Assembly: GCA_958296065.1 (NCBI GenBank)
Contig: CATQHX010000022.1
Location: 1-61,973, forward strand
Length of the DNA: 61,973 nucleotides
Source: Vicinamibacterales bacterium
Lineage (GTDB): Bacteria > Acidobacteriota > Vicinamibacteria > Vicinamibacterales > UBA8438
Direction of reading: 5' to 3'
Shown here in pieces: positions 25,177 to 33,493 of this stretch. The position numbers and the translations under genes are program-made. Each line of letters starts with the position of its first letter. The first letter of the stretch is position 1. A model generated the notes under the pieces. It saw only the letters and a program-made list of their open reading frames with translations. It was not told the DNA's origin and ran no database searches.

Positions 25177-26316
25177 TCAGTTCGCGCAGGCGAGCTCGGC
25201 CTCGACCGGCTCGAGCTGATCCAGCCAGTAGGCATCGTCGTCGCGCCGGCGCACGAGGAAGCGGCTCAGGTCGTCGGGGTCCTTGGCCTGGTGGTAGCGG
25301 AGGTAGATCCGCTCGTCGTCGATGCCGACGACCTCTACCTTGCCCGTCTCGTGCGACATGCAGTACTTGGCCCGCCGCGCCAGTCCGGAGCCCCGCCGCA
25401 GCGCCTGCTGGAAGATGTGCCAGCCGCGCACGATGGGCACCTCGTACGGCTCGTTGCCTGCCGTCGGTCGGCCCTGAAACAGGTAGTAGGGCGGACACCC
25501 GATGTAGGACAGCTTCGAGTACATCTCCGCGAGGACGTCCGGATCGTCGTTGATGCCCCTGATCAGCGGGCACTGGTTGACACAGATCACACCGCTGCGC
25601 AGGCAGGCGTCGATGCCGGCGACGGCGTCCTCGGTGAGCTCGCGCGGGTGGTCGAAGTGCGCCATCAGGTAGATGCGCTTCTCCGGCGTCGAGTACTTGC
25701 GGAACGCTGCTTGCAGCTCCTCGTCGCGCAGGACACGCCAGGGATCGAACGCGGGCATCTTCGATCCGATGCGGATGATGCGGACGTGGTCGATACCGCG
25801 CAGGGCCTCGAAAATCTCGACCAGCCGCCGCGTGCTCATCAGGAGCGGGTCGCCGCCGGTCAGCAGGACGTTGGACACCTCGGGGTGGTTGGCGATGTAC
25901 TCCAGGCCAGCGCTGACGTCGTTGGTCACCTCGTCGTTGTCGTCCATGAACAGCCGTTTGCGGAAGCAGTAGCGGCAATAGGCGCCGCAGACCTCGTTGC
26001 AGAGCAGCAGCACGGTGTCGACGTACTTGTGCTGCACGCCGCGGGCGACGGTCACCGCGCTCTCGTTGCTGGCGTCGAGTCGACCCCAGTCGTTCAGCTC
26101 TTCCTGGCGCGGCACGATCAACTGCTTGATTGGATCGTCGGGATCGTTCCAGTCGATCAGGCGCAGATAGTAGTCGTTGGCCCGGAAGACGTACTCCTCG
26201 GTTACCGGCTGCAGCCGCGCGAGTTCGTCCGGAGGAATCTCGGGCACCTGATCCAGGCGTCGGATGTACTTCACTCGTCGTTGACTTGACGTAGTCGACA
26301 TCATGGGCTCGCTCAT
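25177..26316 (-). CDS. KamA-family radical SAM aminomutase (lysine 2,3-aminomutase-like)
   Basis: The protein has 379 residues. The radical-SAM cluster ligands are C110, C114 and C117 in CGAYCRYCFRKR. LLTGGDPLLM is the SAM-binding GGDP motif. K326 in CMSHETGKVEVVG fits the PLP lysine position of the family. Lysine 2,3-aminomutase makes beta-lysine; EpmB relatives act on EF-P, but this C-terminus looks like the KamA type. No lysine-fermentation or epmA gene is nearby, so the role is open: beta-lysine as osmolyte or antibiotic precursor, or another amino acid. The start at 26316 is set by GGGAGG about 7 nt upstream. Longer in-frame ATG starts to 26412 run through a leader with inverted repeats. 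Confidence 0.8.
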   Translation of the reverse strand: MSEPMMSTTSSQRRVKYIRRLDQVPEIPPDELARLQPVTEEYVFRANDYYLRLIDWNDPDDPIKQLIVPRQEELNDWGRLDASNESAVTVARGVQHKYVDTVLLLCNEVCGAYCRYCFRKRLFMDDNDEVTNDVSAGLEYIANHPEVSNVLLTGGDPLLMSTRRLVEIFEALRGIDHVRIIRIGSKMPAFDPWRVLRDEELQAAFRKYSTPEKRIYLMAHFDHPRELTEDAVAGIDACLRSGVICVNQCPLIRGINDDPDVLAEMYSKLSYIGCPPYYLFQGRPTAGNEPYEVPIVRGWHIFQQALRRGSGLARRAKYCMSHETGKVEVVGIDDERIYLRYHQAKDPDDLSRFLVRRRDDDAYWLDQLEPVEAELACAN

Positions 26317-26587
26317 GTGCCTGCCTCCCGGCGACGCCTGACGAGCGCGCGCCACCATCGCCCGTGGTTGGGTTTCGCCCTGGAGCGGAACCGTGCTCAC
26401 GGACTTGCTCAAGTCCTAAGGACGTGACCCCGGCGGACCGCGTGCCTCGCCTGAAGCCAACTAGGGGGCGCGCCCGCATCGGGCCAACGGCCCCTTGGGG
26501 GATCGAAAGTATGGCTCACGACGCCGGTGCAGCGCAAGTCCGATTTACCTGCGACGCAACCTGCTGCGTACAGCCGCAACGAGGCCC
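26317..26587 (-). other. Leader and intergenic region upstream of the aminomutase gene
   Basis: This 271-bp stretch contains GGACTT-gctc-AAGTCC at 26401-26416 overlapping the palindrome GTCCTaAGGAC at 26413-26423, which offers two mutually exclusive stems. It also contains GGGCC/GGCCC near 26480. No lysine-riboswitch core is recognisable. A structured leader is possible but unproven, and no small gene is convincing. Confidence 0.3.
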
Positions 26588-27469
26588 CTACCGGTCGCGC
26601 TCGTACTCGCGGCGCAGGGCGGGCGACAGCGGATAGACGTCGCGGAATCGGTGCTCGCCCGACCGCAGCAGATCGCGCTCGTGCTCCTCGATCGCCGCCT
26701 GCTCGTCGGCCGCGCGCAGCACCTCCGGGACCAGCTCGCCGGGGAAGAACAGCACGCCCGTGTCGTTCGCGACCACCACGTCGCCGGGCAGCACGGTCGC
26801 CGTGCCGATGCGCACCGGTGCGTTCCATTCGACTCCCAGCCAACTGGTGGTGGTGACGTCGAAAAAGCGGGCGAAGACCGGGAAATCGGCGAACGCGGGT
26901 CCGACCAGTTCCGCGAGGTCCCGGCTGCCGCCATCGACTACCACTCCGGCCACGCCGCGCAGCTTGATGCCCAGAGCCCCCATGCCGCCGAACAGCACAT
27001 GACCGTCCGCGCCCCCCAACTCGGCGACGACGACGTCTCCAGGTCGTGCCTCCTCGGCGGCCCGCGCATAGTAGCGCCGGTCCCAGTCGCCCTCGGCCGC
27101 AAGCCGGTCGATGGCCGCCACCAGATCCGGTCGCGGCGGCAGAAAGCGCATCGTCAGCGCGCGGCCCGCCACGCGGCGACCCGGCTGCGTTGCCCGGAAG
27201 CCGCGCACGTAGTTGTTCCGATAGTCGCCGAGCGAGCGCCAGATGTCCTCGAGCTGCATCTCACCGAGCCGCGCGAGATCCTCTTCGCTGACGGTGACCT
27301 CGTCGCGCGTGGACCGGATGACGTCCATGATGGCGCTGTACGAGGAACGGTTCGCGCGGAAGCCGTCGGGCGCCGCGACCTCGCCGACGTCGTGGGCGTC
27401 GTTCTCCTGGGCGGTAGCGGCGGCGCCTGCCAACAGGGCGGCGGCGAGCAGCATGATTCCGATGCGCAT
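26588..27469 (-). CDS. Exported RraA-like (HMG aldolase/RraA fold) protein
   Basis: The protein has 293 residues. Residues 1-21 are a signal peptide (MLLAAALLAGAAATAQE). Residues of about 75-260 show the RraA-like core: GRALTMRFLPPRPDL, PGDVVVAELGGADGHVLFGGMGALGIKLRGVAGVVVDGGSRD and a terminal VLPGDVVVANDTGVLFFP. The GD-rich loops and GxxxRD pattern are typical of 4-hydroxy-4-methyl-2-oxoglutarate aldolase-like proteins rather than the RNase E inhibitor itself. Export to the periplasm is unusual for the fold. A strong GAGGAGGTCCC Shine-Dalgarno precedes the ATG. It diverges from the GMC dehydrogenase pair, so a shared catabolic route of hydroxy or keto acids is possible. Confidence 0.8.
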   Translation of the reverse strand: MRIGIMLLAAALLAGAAATAQENDAHDVGEVAAPDGFRANRSSYSAIMDVIRSTRDEVTVSEEDLARLGEMQLEDIWRSLGDYRNNYVRGFRATQPGRRVAGRALTMRFLPPRPDLVAAIDRLAAEGDWDRRYYARAAEEARPGDVVVAELGGADGHVLFGGMGALGIKLRGVAGVVVDGGSRDLAELVGPAFADFPVFARFFDVTTTSWLGVEWNAPVRIGTATVLPGDVVVANDTGVLFFPGELVPEVLRAADEQAAIEEHERDLLRSGEHRFRDVYPLSPALRREYERDR

Positions 27470-27589
27470 GGGACCTCCTCGCATGAACCTCGGGTATGAC
27501 GGATCCGGATGATACCTCCGGTTCCACTTGTTCCGGGGGGACGCGGGCAGGTATAAGTGAGCGACGCCCCCAACGGGCACGGAGGCACA

Positions 27590-28231
27590 ATGGCTGATCT
27601 GTCGCGGCGTGAGATGCTCAAGCGGGTGGTCGTGGCCGGCGCGGCCGCAGCGCTGCCGGCTGCGCGGCCCGCCGCCGTCGTGCAGGCGCCGCCGGCGTCG
27701 TTCGAGACCCTCACCGCGGCGGAGGGGGCGACCCTGCAGGCCGTGGTGGCGCGCCTGATTCCGACCGACGAGCGTGGCCCCGGGGCTCTGGAAGCCGGGG
27801 CCGCGACGTACATCGATCGGGGGCTCGCCGGCCCTCTGGCCGGATCGCGCGAGGCGTACCGCGCCGGTCTCGCGGCGCTCGACCGGTACGCGCAGGCGGC
27901 GCGGGGCGCGCGCTTCGCGGCGCTCGATGCAGCCGGACAGGATGCGCTGCTCGGGGCGGTCGAAGCGAACGCCGCGCCCGAATTCGGCCCCGGCGCGGCG
28001 GGCTTTTTCAACCTCGTGCTGACGCATACGATCCAGGGCACCTTCTCGGACCCGGCCCACGGCGGCAACGTCGACTTCATCGGCTGGCGGATGCTCGGCT
28101 ATCCGGGGGTGCGCACGGTGGTCACACACGACCTGCAGCGCATCGACAGGATGCCGCCGGAGCGGCAGGTGTCGGCATACGATTTCCCGGCGTTCAGCGC
28201 CGCCCGCGAACGGAGGACCCGTGGCCGTTGA
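27590..28231 (+). CDS. Gluconate 2-dehydrogenase subunit 3-like protein, Tat signal
   Basis: The protein has 213 residues. The N-terminus LSRREMLKRVVVAGAAAALP is a twin-arginine signal. The remainder matches the gluconate 2-dehydrogenase subunit 3 family: FETLTAAEGATLQAVVARLIPTDERGPGALEAGAATYID and GFFNLVLTHTIQGTFSDPAHGGNVDFIGWRMLGYPG. This subunit accompanies periplasmic FAD-dependent GMC dehydrogenases and is thought to carry the flavoprotein through Tat. The ATG at 27590 is chosen because GGAGG lies just upstream; TATAAG near 27552 may be its -10. It overlaps the GMC gene by 11 bp. Confidence 0.85.
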   Translation: MADLSRREMLKRVVVAGAAAALPAARPAAVVQAPPASFETLTAAEGATLQAVVARLIPTDERGPGALEAGAATYIDRGLAGPLAGSREAYRAGLAALDRYAQAARGARFAALDAAGQDALLGAVEANAAPEFGPGAAGFFNLVLTHTIQGTFSDPAHGGNVDFIGWRMLGYPGVRTVVTHDLQRIDRMPPERQVSAYDFPAFSAARERRTRGR

Positions 28232-29927
28232 GTTGCCGAAACGGGACGTCGTCGTCGTCGGTCTCGGCGCGGTGGGCGGGGTGGCCGTGCTGCCGCTGGC
28301 CGAGGCCGGCATGGACGTGGTCGGTCTCGAGGCGGGTGGGTGGTTGCGCGCACGCGACCACGCGCCCGACGAGCTGTTCAACAACTACCGCGGCTGGCCC
28401 GAGTCGGTGCAGAAGGCGAACCGCGAGATCCCGGTGCACCGCCGCAGCGCGTCGTCGCCCGACTCGCCGCGCGGTGCGCTGCACCCGATGATGAACGCGG
28501 TGGGCGGCACGTCGCTGCACTACTGGGCGCAGAGCTGGCGCCTGAACCCCTGGGATTTCCATGTTGTCAGCGAGACCGCCCGGCGCTACGGCGCTTCACG
28601 TCTCCCGGTCGGAACGACGGTCGAGGACTGGCCGTTCGGCCTGGACGAGCTCGAGGACCACTACGACCGCGTCGAGCACGCGATCGGCGTCTCCGGGCAA
28701 GCCGGCAACGTCGGCGGCGCGATAGACGAGCGCGGCAACATCTTCGAGGGGACGCGGCGCCGGCCGTACCCGATGCCCCCGCTGCGCTGGACCGGCTTCA
28801 TCGAGCAGATGGCCGAGGCGGCGCGCGGGCTCGGCTGGCATCCGTTTCCGGGACCGGCGGCGGTCAACTCCGTCCGTTACCAGAACCGGGCGGCGTGCGC
28901 CTATCACGGGTTCTGCGACCGGGGCGGCTGCCACCTCGACGCGAAGAACTCGACCGCCGTATCCACGATCCCGCGTGCGCAGGAGACCGGGCGGCTGCAG
29001 GTGGTGACCGAGGCGCACGTGCGGCGCGTGGAGGTGGACGGTGAAGGCCGAGCCACCGGGGTCAGCTACCTCAAGGGCGGCGAGGAGTACTTCCAGCCGG
29101 CCGACGTCGTGCTGCTGGCCAGCTACACCTACGAGAACGTGCGCCTGATGCTCCTGTCGAAGTCGCCCGCGTATCCGAACGGCCTGTCGAACAACGGCGG
29201 GCAGGTGGGCCGGCACTACATGACGCATGCCACCGGGGCCGGCGTCCTGGCGCTGTTCCCGCACCGGCTCAACCGCTGGTACGGGCTCCCGGCGCAGGGG
29301 GTCGCCATCGACGACTGGGCGGCCGACAACTTCGACCATGCCGACCTCGACTTCATCGGCGGCGGCAACCTGTGGGTCTATTCGGACCGCCGGCCGATCG
29401 CCGCGGCCCGCATGCCGACCTTCGGGCGCGCCCCCCGCTGGGGCTCGGCGTGGAAGGCGTTCGTGGCCGACAATGCCGACTGCTGGACCAACTGCTACCT
29501 CCAGAAGTCGACACTGCCCTACGAGGACAACTACCTCGACCTGCATCCGACGGTGACGGACCCGCTGGGCGATCCGGTCTGCCGCATCACCGCCGACTTC
29601 AAGGACAACGAGCGCCGCATCGCCACGTTCGTCCAGGACCGGATGGTGGAGTGGTTCCGCGCGGCCGGCGCCGTCGAGATCATTCGTCAGGGCCTCGGCA
29701 CGATGGGGCCGTCCACCCACGCCTACGGCGGCACGCGGATGGGGGACGACGCCGAAACCAACGTCGTCGACCGCTGGGGATTCTCCCACGAGGTCCCGAA
29801 TCTCGGCATCCTCGGGGCCTCCGTCATGGGCACGAGCGGGTCTCACAACCCGACGCTGACGGCCCAGGCGCTCGGATGGCGCTCCGCCGCGCACCTGGTC
29901 GAGAACTGGTCGTCTATCGCCGGGTAG
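28221..29927 (+). CDS. GMC-family FAD dehydrogenase, large subunit
   Basis: The protein has 568 residues. The dinucleotide-binding motif VVVVGLGAVGGVAVLPLAEAGMDVVGLEAG is at residues 9-38. PMMNAVGGTSLHYWAQSWRL is the FAD-contact region. The C-terminal GMC motif has STHAYGGTRMGDDAETNVVDRWGFSHEVPNLGILGASVMGTSGSHNPTLTAQALGWR, including the catalytic His and Asn. A Cys-rich loop CAYHGFCDRGGC (about 229-240) is typical of the gluconate and sorbitol dehydrogenase large subunits. There is no signal of its own, so it probably exports bound to the Tat-carried subunit 3 encoded just upstream with overlapping reading frames. The usual membrane cytochrome c third subunit is missing here; a cytochrome elsewhere must accept electrons. 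Substrate unknown (sugar acid or polyol). Confidence 0.86.
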   Translation: MAVELPKRDVVVVGLGAVGGVAVLPLAEAGMDVVGLEAGGWLRARDHAPDELFNNYRGWPESVQKANREIPVHRRSASSPDSPRGALHPMMNAVGGTSLHYWAQSWRLNPWDFHVVSETARRYGASRLPVGTTVEDWPFGLDELEDHYDRVEHAIGVSGQAGNVGGAIDERGNIFEGTRRRPYPMPPLRWTGFIEQMAEAARGLGWHPFPGPAAVNSVRYQNRAACAYHGFCDRGGCHLDAKNSTAVSTIPRAQETGRLQVVTEAHVRRVEVDGEGRATGVSYLKGGEEYFQPADVVLLASYTYENVRLMLLSKSPAYPNGLSNNGGQVGRHYMTHATGAGVLALFPHRLNRWYGLPAQGVAIDDWAADNFDHADLDFIGGGNLWVYSDRRPIAAARMPTFGRAPRWGSAWKAFVADNADCWTNCYLQKSTLPYEDNYLDLHPTVTDPLGDPVCRITADFKDNERRIATFVQDRMVEWFRAAGAVEIIRQGLGTMGPSTHAYGGTRMGDDAETNVVDRWGFSHEVPNLGILGASVMGTSGSHNPTLTAQALGWRSAAHLVENWSSIAG

Positions 29928-29988
29928 AAGGCTGCTTGGCGTCTGCGCCGCAGATACTGGTGACGGCAAGCAGGACGCCGGGGTGGAA

Positions 29989-30006
29989 CGCCGCCCCGGG
30001 GCGGCG
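29989..30006. terminator. Palindromic hairpin between convergent GMC and zinc-ribbon genes
   Basis: An 18-bp perfect palindrome, CGCCGCC-CCGG-GGCGGCG, lies midway between two convergent genes. It can form a 7-bp GC stem with a 4-nt loop from either side. No T-tract follows, so a bidirectional terminator role is inferred from location only. Confidence 0.4.
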
Positions 30007-30047
30007 CAGACCGGCGGCCGGGAACCCCGCTCGGGGGCTCTCGATCG

Positions 30048-30299
30048 TCAGTGATGGTGGTGGTGGATCGCCTCGTGCTCGGCGACCTGCTTGTCCTTGC
30101 GGACCTTCGCCGCCTGCTTCCGGGCGGACTTCAGGTTCATCTCCCGCGTACCGTCGGAACTGACGGCGAACATCGAGATCTTTCGCTCGAGATGGCCGCC
30201 GCTCGCGCATGCAGGGCAGGCCGGCGGATCGCCGTTGGGGATGATCACGGCTTCGAACTCGTGGTCGCAGGCGCTGCAGCGGTACTCGTAGATCGGCAT
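30048..30299 (-). CDS. FmdB-type zinc-ribbon protein with C-terminal pentahistidine
   Basis: The protein has 83 residues. MPIYEYRCSACDHEFE and ACPACASG give two CxxC knuckles of the FmdB/CxxC_CXXC_SSSS zinc ribbon, a family tied to regulation or metal-dependent enzymes of C1 metabolism. The middle is Lys/Arg-rich (NLKSARKQAAKVRKDKQ). The sequence ends AEHEAIHHHHH, five consecutive His before the stop, which is unusual for the family and could bind Ni, Zn or Cu. The Shine-Dalgarno GGAGGG is about 10 nt upstream. No enzyme partner is adjacent on the same strand. Confidence 0.8.
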   Translation of the reverse strand: MPIYEYRCSACDHEFEAVIIPNGDPPACPACASGGHLERKISMFAVSSDGTREMNLKSARKQAAKVRKDKQVAEHEAIHHHHH

Positions 30300-30389
30300 G
30301 GATGACGTCCCTCCGCCGCTTCATTCTACGCGGATCACGTCGGCCAGCACAGCGCGCCGCGGGTCCCCATTGCGGCGGAACGCGCGCGG

Positions 30390-33308
30390 TCACTCGAGGA
30401 GCGACTGCAGCAGCACGGCGGGGTGCTGTGCGCGCACGCCGGTAAAGTCATGGACCTGGTGGCGGCAGGACGTGCCTGCGGCCACGAGGACGCTTCCCGA
30501 GTCGAGCGCGCGCGCGGCCGGGAGCAGCCGTCTTTCCCCGATCCGCTGCGAGATGTCGAAGTGCTCGCTTGCGTAGCCGAACGATCCGGCCATGCCGCAG
30601 CAGCCCGAGTCGAGGTCGGTGACGCGCGCGCCCGGGATTCGCTCGAGCAGCGCCTTGGCGGGAGCGACAAGGCCGAGCGATTTCTGGTGGCAGTGGCCGT
30701 GGAGCACCACTTCGTCCGGTCCCGTTCGCAGCGGGAGCTCGCCTCCGTCGTCGTCGAGGCGCCGGTTCAGGTAGTCCTCGAAGAGCATGCAGGCGGCTGC
30801 AACGTCTCGCGCCCGCTTCTGCGCCTCGCCGCGGAGCAGGTCCGGCACGTCGTCGGTCAACGCCGAGAGGCAGCTCGGCTCCAGCACCACGATGGGGGTC
30901 CCGGCCGCGGCCAGCGGGTGGAGCCGGCGAACGGCGTTCTCCGCCCGGCTGCGGGCCGCGGCCAGCAGGCCCTGGGAGATGAGCGGCCTCCCGCAGCAGG
31001 CGTGCGGTCCGAGTCCGACCGTGAGCCCGGCGGCTTCCAGCACATCGGCCGCTGCCAGCCCGATCTCCGGGTCGTAGTAATTGGTGAACGTGTCGTTGAA
31101 CAGGATGGCGTCCGGCGCGCCGGACCGCGAACCGGGTGCGGCCGAGCGTCGCCGCCGCCACGCCGCGGCCAGCGTACGGTGCGCCCAGCGGGGCATCGAT
31201 CGCCGCCGGTCGATGCCGAACAGCCGTTCGTTCAGTCTTCGCACCCAGTCGCGGTCGAGCCACGGGTTGATCAACGGCGCGGCCCGGCTGGCCAGCGCCG
31301 ACAGGCTGCGGATGTGGCCCAGCATCCGGGCCCGGAGCGGCGTGCCGTGGCGCCGCCAGTAGTCGGCGAGAAACTCGCTCTTGAAGCGCGCCATGTCGAC
31401 GCCGACCGGGCATTCGGTCTTGCAGGCGCGGCACTCCAGGCAGAGGTCCAGCACGTCGTAGACGCGGCGGTCGCCCAGCCCGTCGCGGGAGCCGCTTCCG
31501 TTGCCGAGGCCGCCGTTCATCGCGAGGCGCAACGTGTTGGCCCGCCCCCGTGTCGAGTGGGCCTCGTCGCGCGTTGCCATGTAGGACGGACACATCGTGC
31601 CGCTGAGGGTCTTGCGGCAGGCCCCGACGCCGCTGCACATCTCCACCGCGCGCCCGAGTCCGCCGTGATTGCCGTGGTCGAAGATCGCCTCGGGGTCCGG
31701 CGTCCGGTATTCGGGGCCGTAGCGCAGGTTGGCGGCCAGAGGAGGCGCGTCGACGATCTTGCCCGGGTTGAACAGCTTGTCCGGGTCGAACGTGCGCTTG
31801 ATGATACGAAAGGCTTCGTACAGGTCAGGGCCGAACATGCGCTCCATGAACGGTCCGCGCACGAGGCCGTCGCCGTGCTCGCCCGAGAGGGCGCCGCCGA
31901 ACTCCAGCACCAGGTCCGCGACCTCGTTGGCAATCGCCTCGAACTGCTGCACGCCGGTCGCGGTCTTCAGGTTGACGACCGGCCGCACGTGCAGGCAGCC
32001 GACCGAGGCGTGGGCGTAGACGCCCGCGGTTGTCCCGTGCCGGCGGATCACCTCCAGGAACCGCTCGATGAAGTCGCGCAGCTTCTCCGGGGCGACGGCC
32101 GTGTCCTCGACGAACGAGATGCTCTTGGCGTCCCCCTTCATGGCCATCGAGAGGCCGAGTGACGACTCGCGCAGCTTCCAGATCCGCGCCTGGTCGGCCG
32201 GCGCTACGGCGCAGACTGTGTGCCTTGCTACCCCGCGGGCGCGTACATTCGATTCGAGCCGGTTGAGGCGCGGGCGGATCTCCTGCGCGGAGTCGCCGTA
32301 GAGCTCCACGCACAGCAGGGCGCCGCAATCGGTGCCGAGCACCGCGCGCCGCATCGCGTCTAGGGCCGGATTCTCCCGTGCATGGTCGAGGATGGAACGG
32401 TCCATCACCTCGACGGCGGACGGCTCGTGGGCCAGGATCGCCGGGGTCTCGCCGAGCGCGTCGAGCAGGTCGTCGTACTCGATGGTCAGCACCGCCTTGG
32501 CCTTCGGCAGCGGCACCAGGTTGAGACGCGCTTCGAGGATGAAGCCGAGCGTGCCCTCCGAGCCGACGATCAGCTTCGCCAGGTTGAAAGGCGCAGCGGC
32601 CTGTCCGTTGCCCGCCGGGGTGAACGCGTCGAGGTTGTAGCCCCCTACCCGGCGCAGGATCTTCGGGTACCGCCGGTCGATCTCCTCCACGTGCCGGGCG
32701 GCCGTATCCCGGACGGTGCGGTAGCAGGCGCCCTCGAAGGTGTCCGCCGCGCAGGCTGCTTCCAGCTCCTCGGCCGTGAGCGGCCGCAGGTGCGCGACCG
32801 AGCCGTCGGCCAGCGCGACGTGCAGATCGACCACGTGGTCGATGGTCTTGCCGTAGAGCACCGACCGCGCGCCGCTCGAGTTGTTGGAGATCATCCCGCC
32901 GATGGTCGCGCGGCTGGCCGTGGAGATGTCGGGCGCGAACCGCAGGCGGTGCGGCGCGAGCTGCGCGTTCAGCTCGTCGAGCACGATGCCCGGCTCCACG
33001 CGCGCCCAGCGCTCCTCGACGTTCACTTCGAGGACCCGATTGAAGTACTTCGAGGTGTCGATCTGCAACCCGGCGCCGATAGCCTGGCCGGCCTGCGACG
33101 TGCCGCCGCCGCGGGCGGTGACGGAGCAGCCATGGGCGCGGGCGCATTCCAGCGCGGCCAGCACGTCCTCGCGCGAGCGAACCACGGCCACCCCGAGGGG
33201 CTCGATCTGGTAGACGCTGGCGTCGGTGGAGTAGAGCGCGCGGGACACCGCGTCGAAGCGGACCTCGCCGGCGAGCCGCGCTTCGAGATCGGTCCGAAGG
33301 TCACTCAT
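30390..33308 (-). CDS. Fused FAD-binding and Fe-S oxidoreductase (glycolate/D-lactate dehydrogenase type)
   Basis: The protein has 972 residues. The N-terminal half is an FAD_binding_4/GlcD-like module: ARGGGTSQAGQAIGAG, PDISTASRATIGGMISNNSSGARSVLYG, LIVGSEGTLGFILEARLNLV, and ends with SGEHGDGLVRGPFMERMFGP. The C-terminal half has Cys-rich segments around 570-600 and the ferredoxin motif CLECRACKTECPVGVDM near residue 621. Two CCG-type domains follow (CCGRPLISQG, LDSGCCGMAGSFGY). This GlcD-GlcF fusion oxidises 2-hydroxy acids such as glycolate, D-lactate or D-2-hydroxyglutarate and feeds electrons to quinone. The ATG is 7 nt from TATACT, so it may be leaderless. The divergent aminotransferase uses glyoxylate, which supports a glycolate-type substrate. 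Confidence 0.88.
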   Translation of the reverse strand: MSDLRTDLEARLAGEVRFDAVSRALYSTDASVYQIEPLGVAVVRSREDVLAALECARAHGCSVTARGGGTSQAGQAIGAGLQIDTSKYFNRVLEVNVEERWARVEPGIVLDELNAQLAPHRLRFAPDISTASRATIGGMISNNSSGARSVLYGKTIDHVVDLHVALADGSVAHLRPLTAEELEAACAADTFEGACYRTVRDTAARHVEEIDRRYPKILRRVGGYNLDAFTPAGNGQAAAPFNLAKLIVGSEGTLGFILEARLNLVPLPKAKAVLTIEYDDLLDALGETPAILAHEPSAVEVMDRSILDHARENPALDAMRRAVLGTDCGALLCVELYGDSAQEIRPRLNRLESNVRARGVARHTVCAVAPADQARIWKLRESSLGLSMAMKGDAKSISFVEDTAVAPEKLRDFIERFLEVIRRHGTTAGVYAHASVGCLHVRPVVNLKTATGVQQFEAIANEVADLVLEFGGALSGEHGDGLVRGPFMERMFGPDLYEAFRIIKRTFDPDKLFNPGKIVDAPPLAANLRYGPEYRTPDPEAIFDHGNHGGLGRAVEMCSGVGACRKTLSGTMCPSYMATRDEAHSTRGRANTLRLAMNGGLGNGSGSRDGLGDRRVYDVLDLCLECRACKTECPVGVDMARFKSEFLADYWRRHGTPLRARMLGHIRSLSALASRAAPLINPWLDRDWVRRLNERLFGIDRRRSMPRWAHRTLAAAWRRRRSAAPGSRSGAPDAILFNDTFTNYYDPEIGLAAADVLEAAGLTVGLGPHACCGRPLISQGLLAAARSRAENAVRRLHPLAAAGTPIVVLEPSCLSALTDDVPDLLRGEAQKRARDVAAACMLFEDYLNRRLDDDGGELPLRTGPDEVVLHGHCHQKSLGLVAPAKALLERIPGARVTDLDSGCCGMAGSFGYASEHFDISQRIGERRLLPAARALDSGSVLVAAGTSCRHQVHDFTGVRAQHPAVLLQSLLE

Positions 33309-33315
33309 GCGGCGC

Positions 33316-33321
33316 AGTATA
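33316..33321 (-). promoter_or_regulatory. -10 box for leaderless FAD/Fe-S oxidase mRNA
   Basis: On the minus strand this reads TATACT, ending 7 nt before the ATG at 33308. It is one of the best -10 matches in the window, and no Shine-Dalgarno is present. Confidence 0.5.
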
Positions 33322-33481
33322 AATCGCGTCCCGGGGCAACGCCGTCCAGATCCAGCCCTCGCGCTCGGCGAGGCATCGATCAGGGGGCGGGACCGCCCGG
33401 CCCGGTGATGAAGTCCTGTGCAGTCCGGATGCGAGCCGTTGCATCGCGCCGCGATGGGACACCCGCCGCCGCAGGGTACGC

Positions 33482-33487
33482 TAGATT
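33482..33487 (+). promoter_or_regulatory. -10 box for leaderless aminotransferase mRNA
   Basis: TAGATT ends 6 nt before the ATG at 33494, again with no Shine-Dalgarno. Confidence 0.45.
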
Positions 33488-33493
33488 AACGCC

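Noticed and set aside
26317..26420. Lysine riboswitch before the aminomutase gene
   Set aside because: The conserved L-box core and K-turn sequences are not visible.
30048..30062. Possible cloning-tag contamination as HHHHH
   Set aside because: The codons are embedded in continuous genomic sequence with native flanks; no vector sequence is present.
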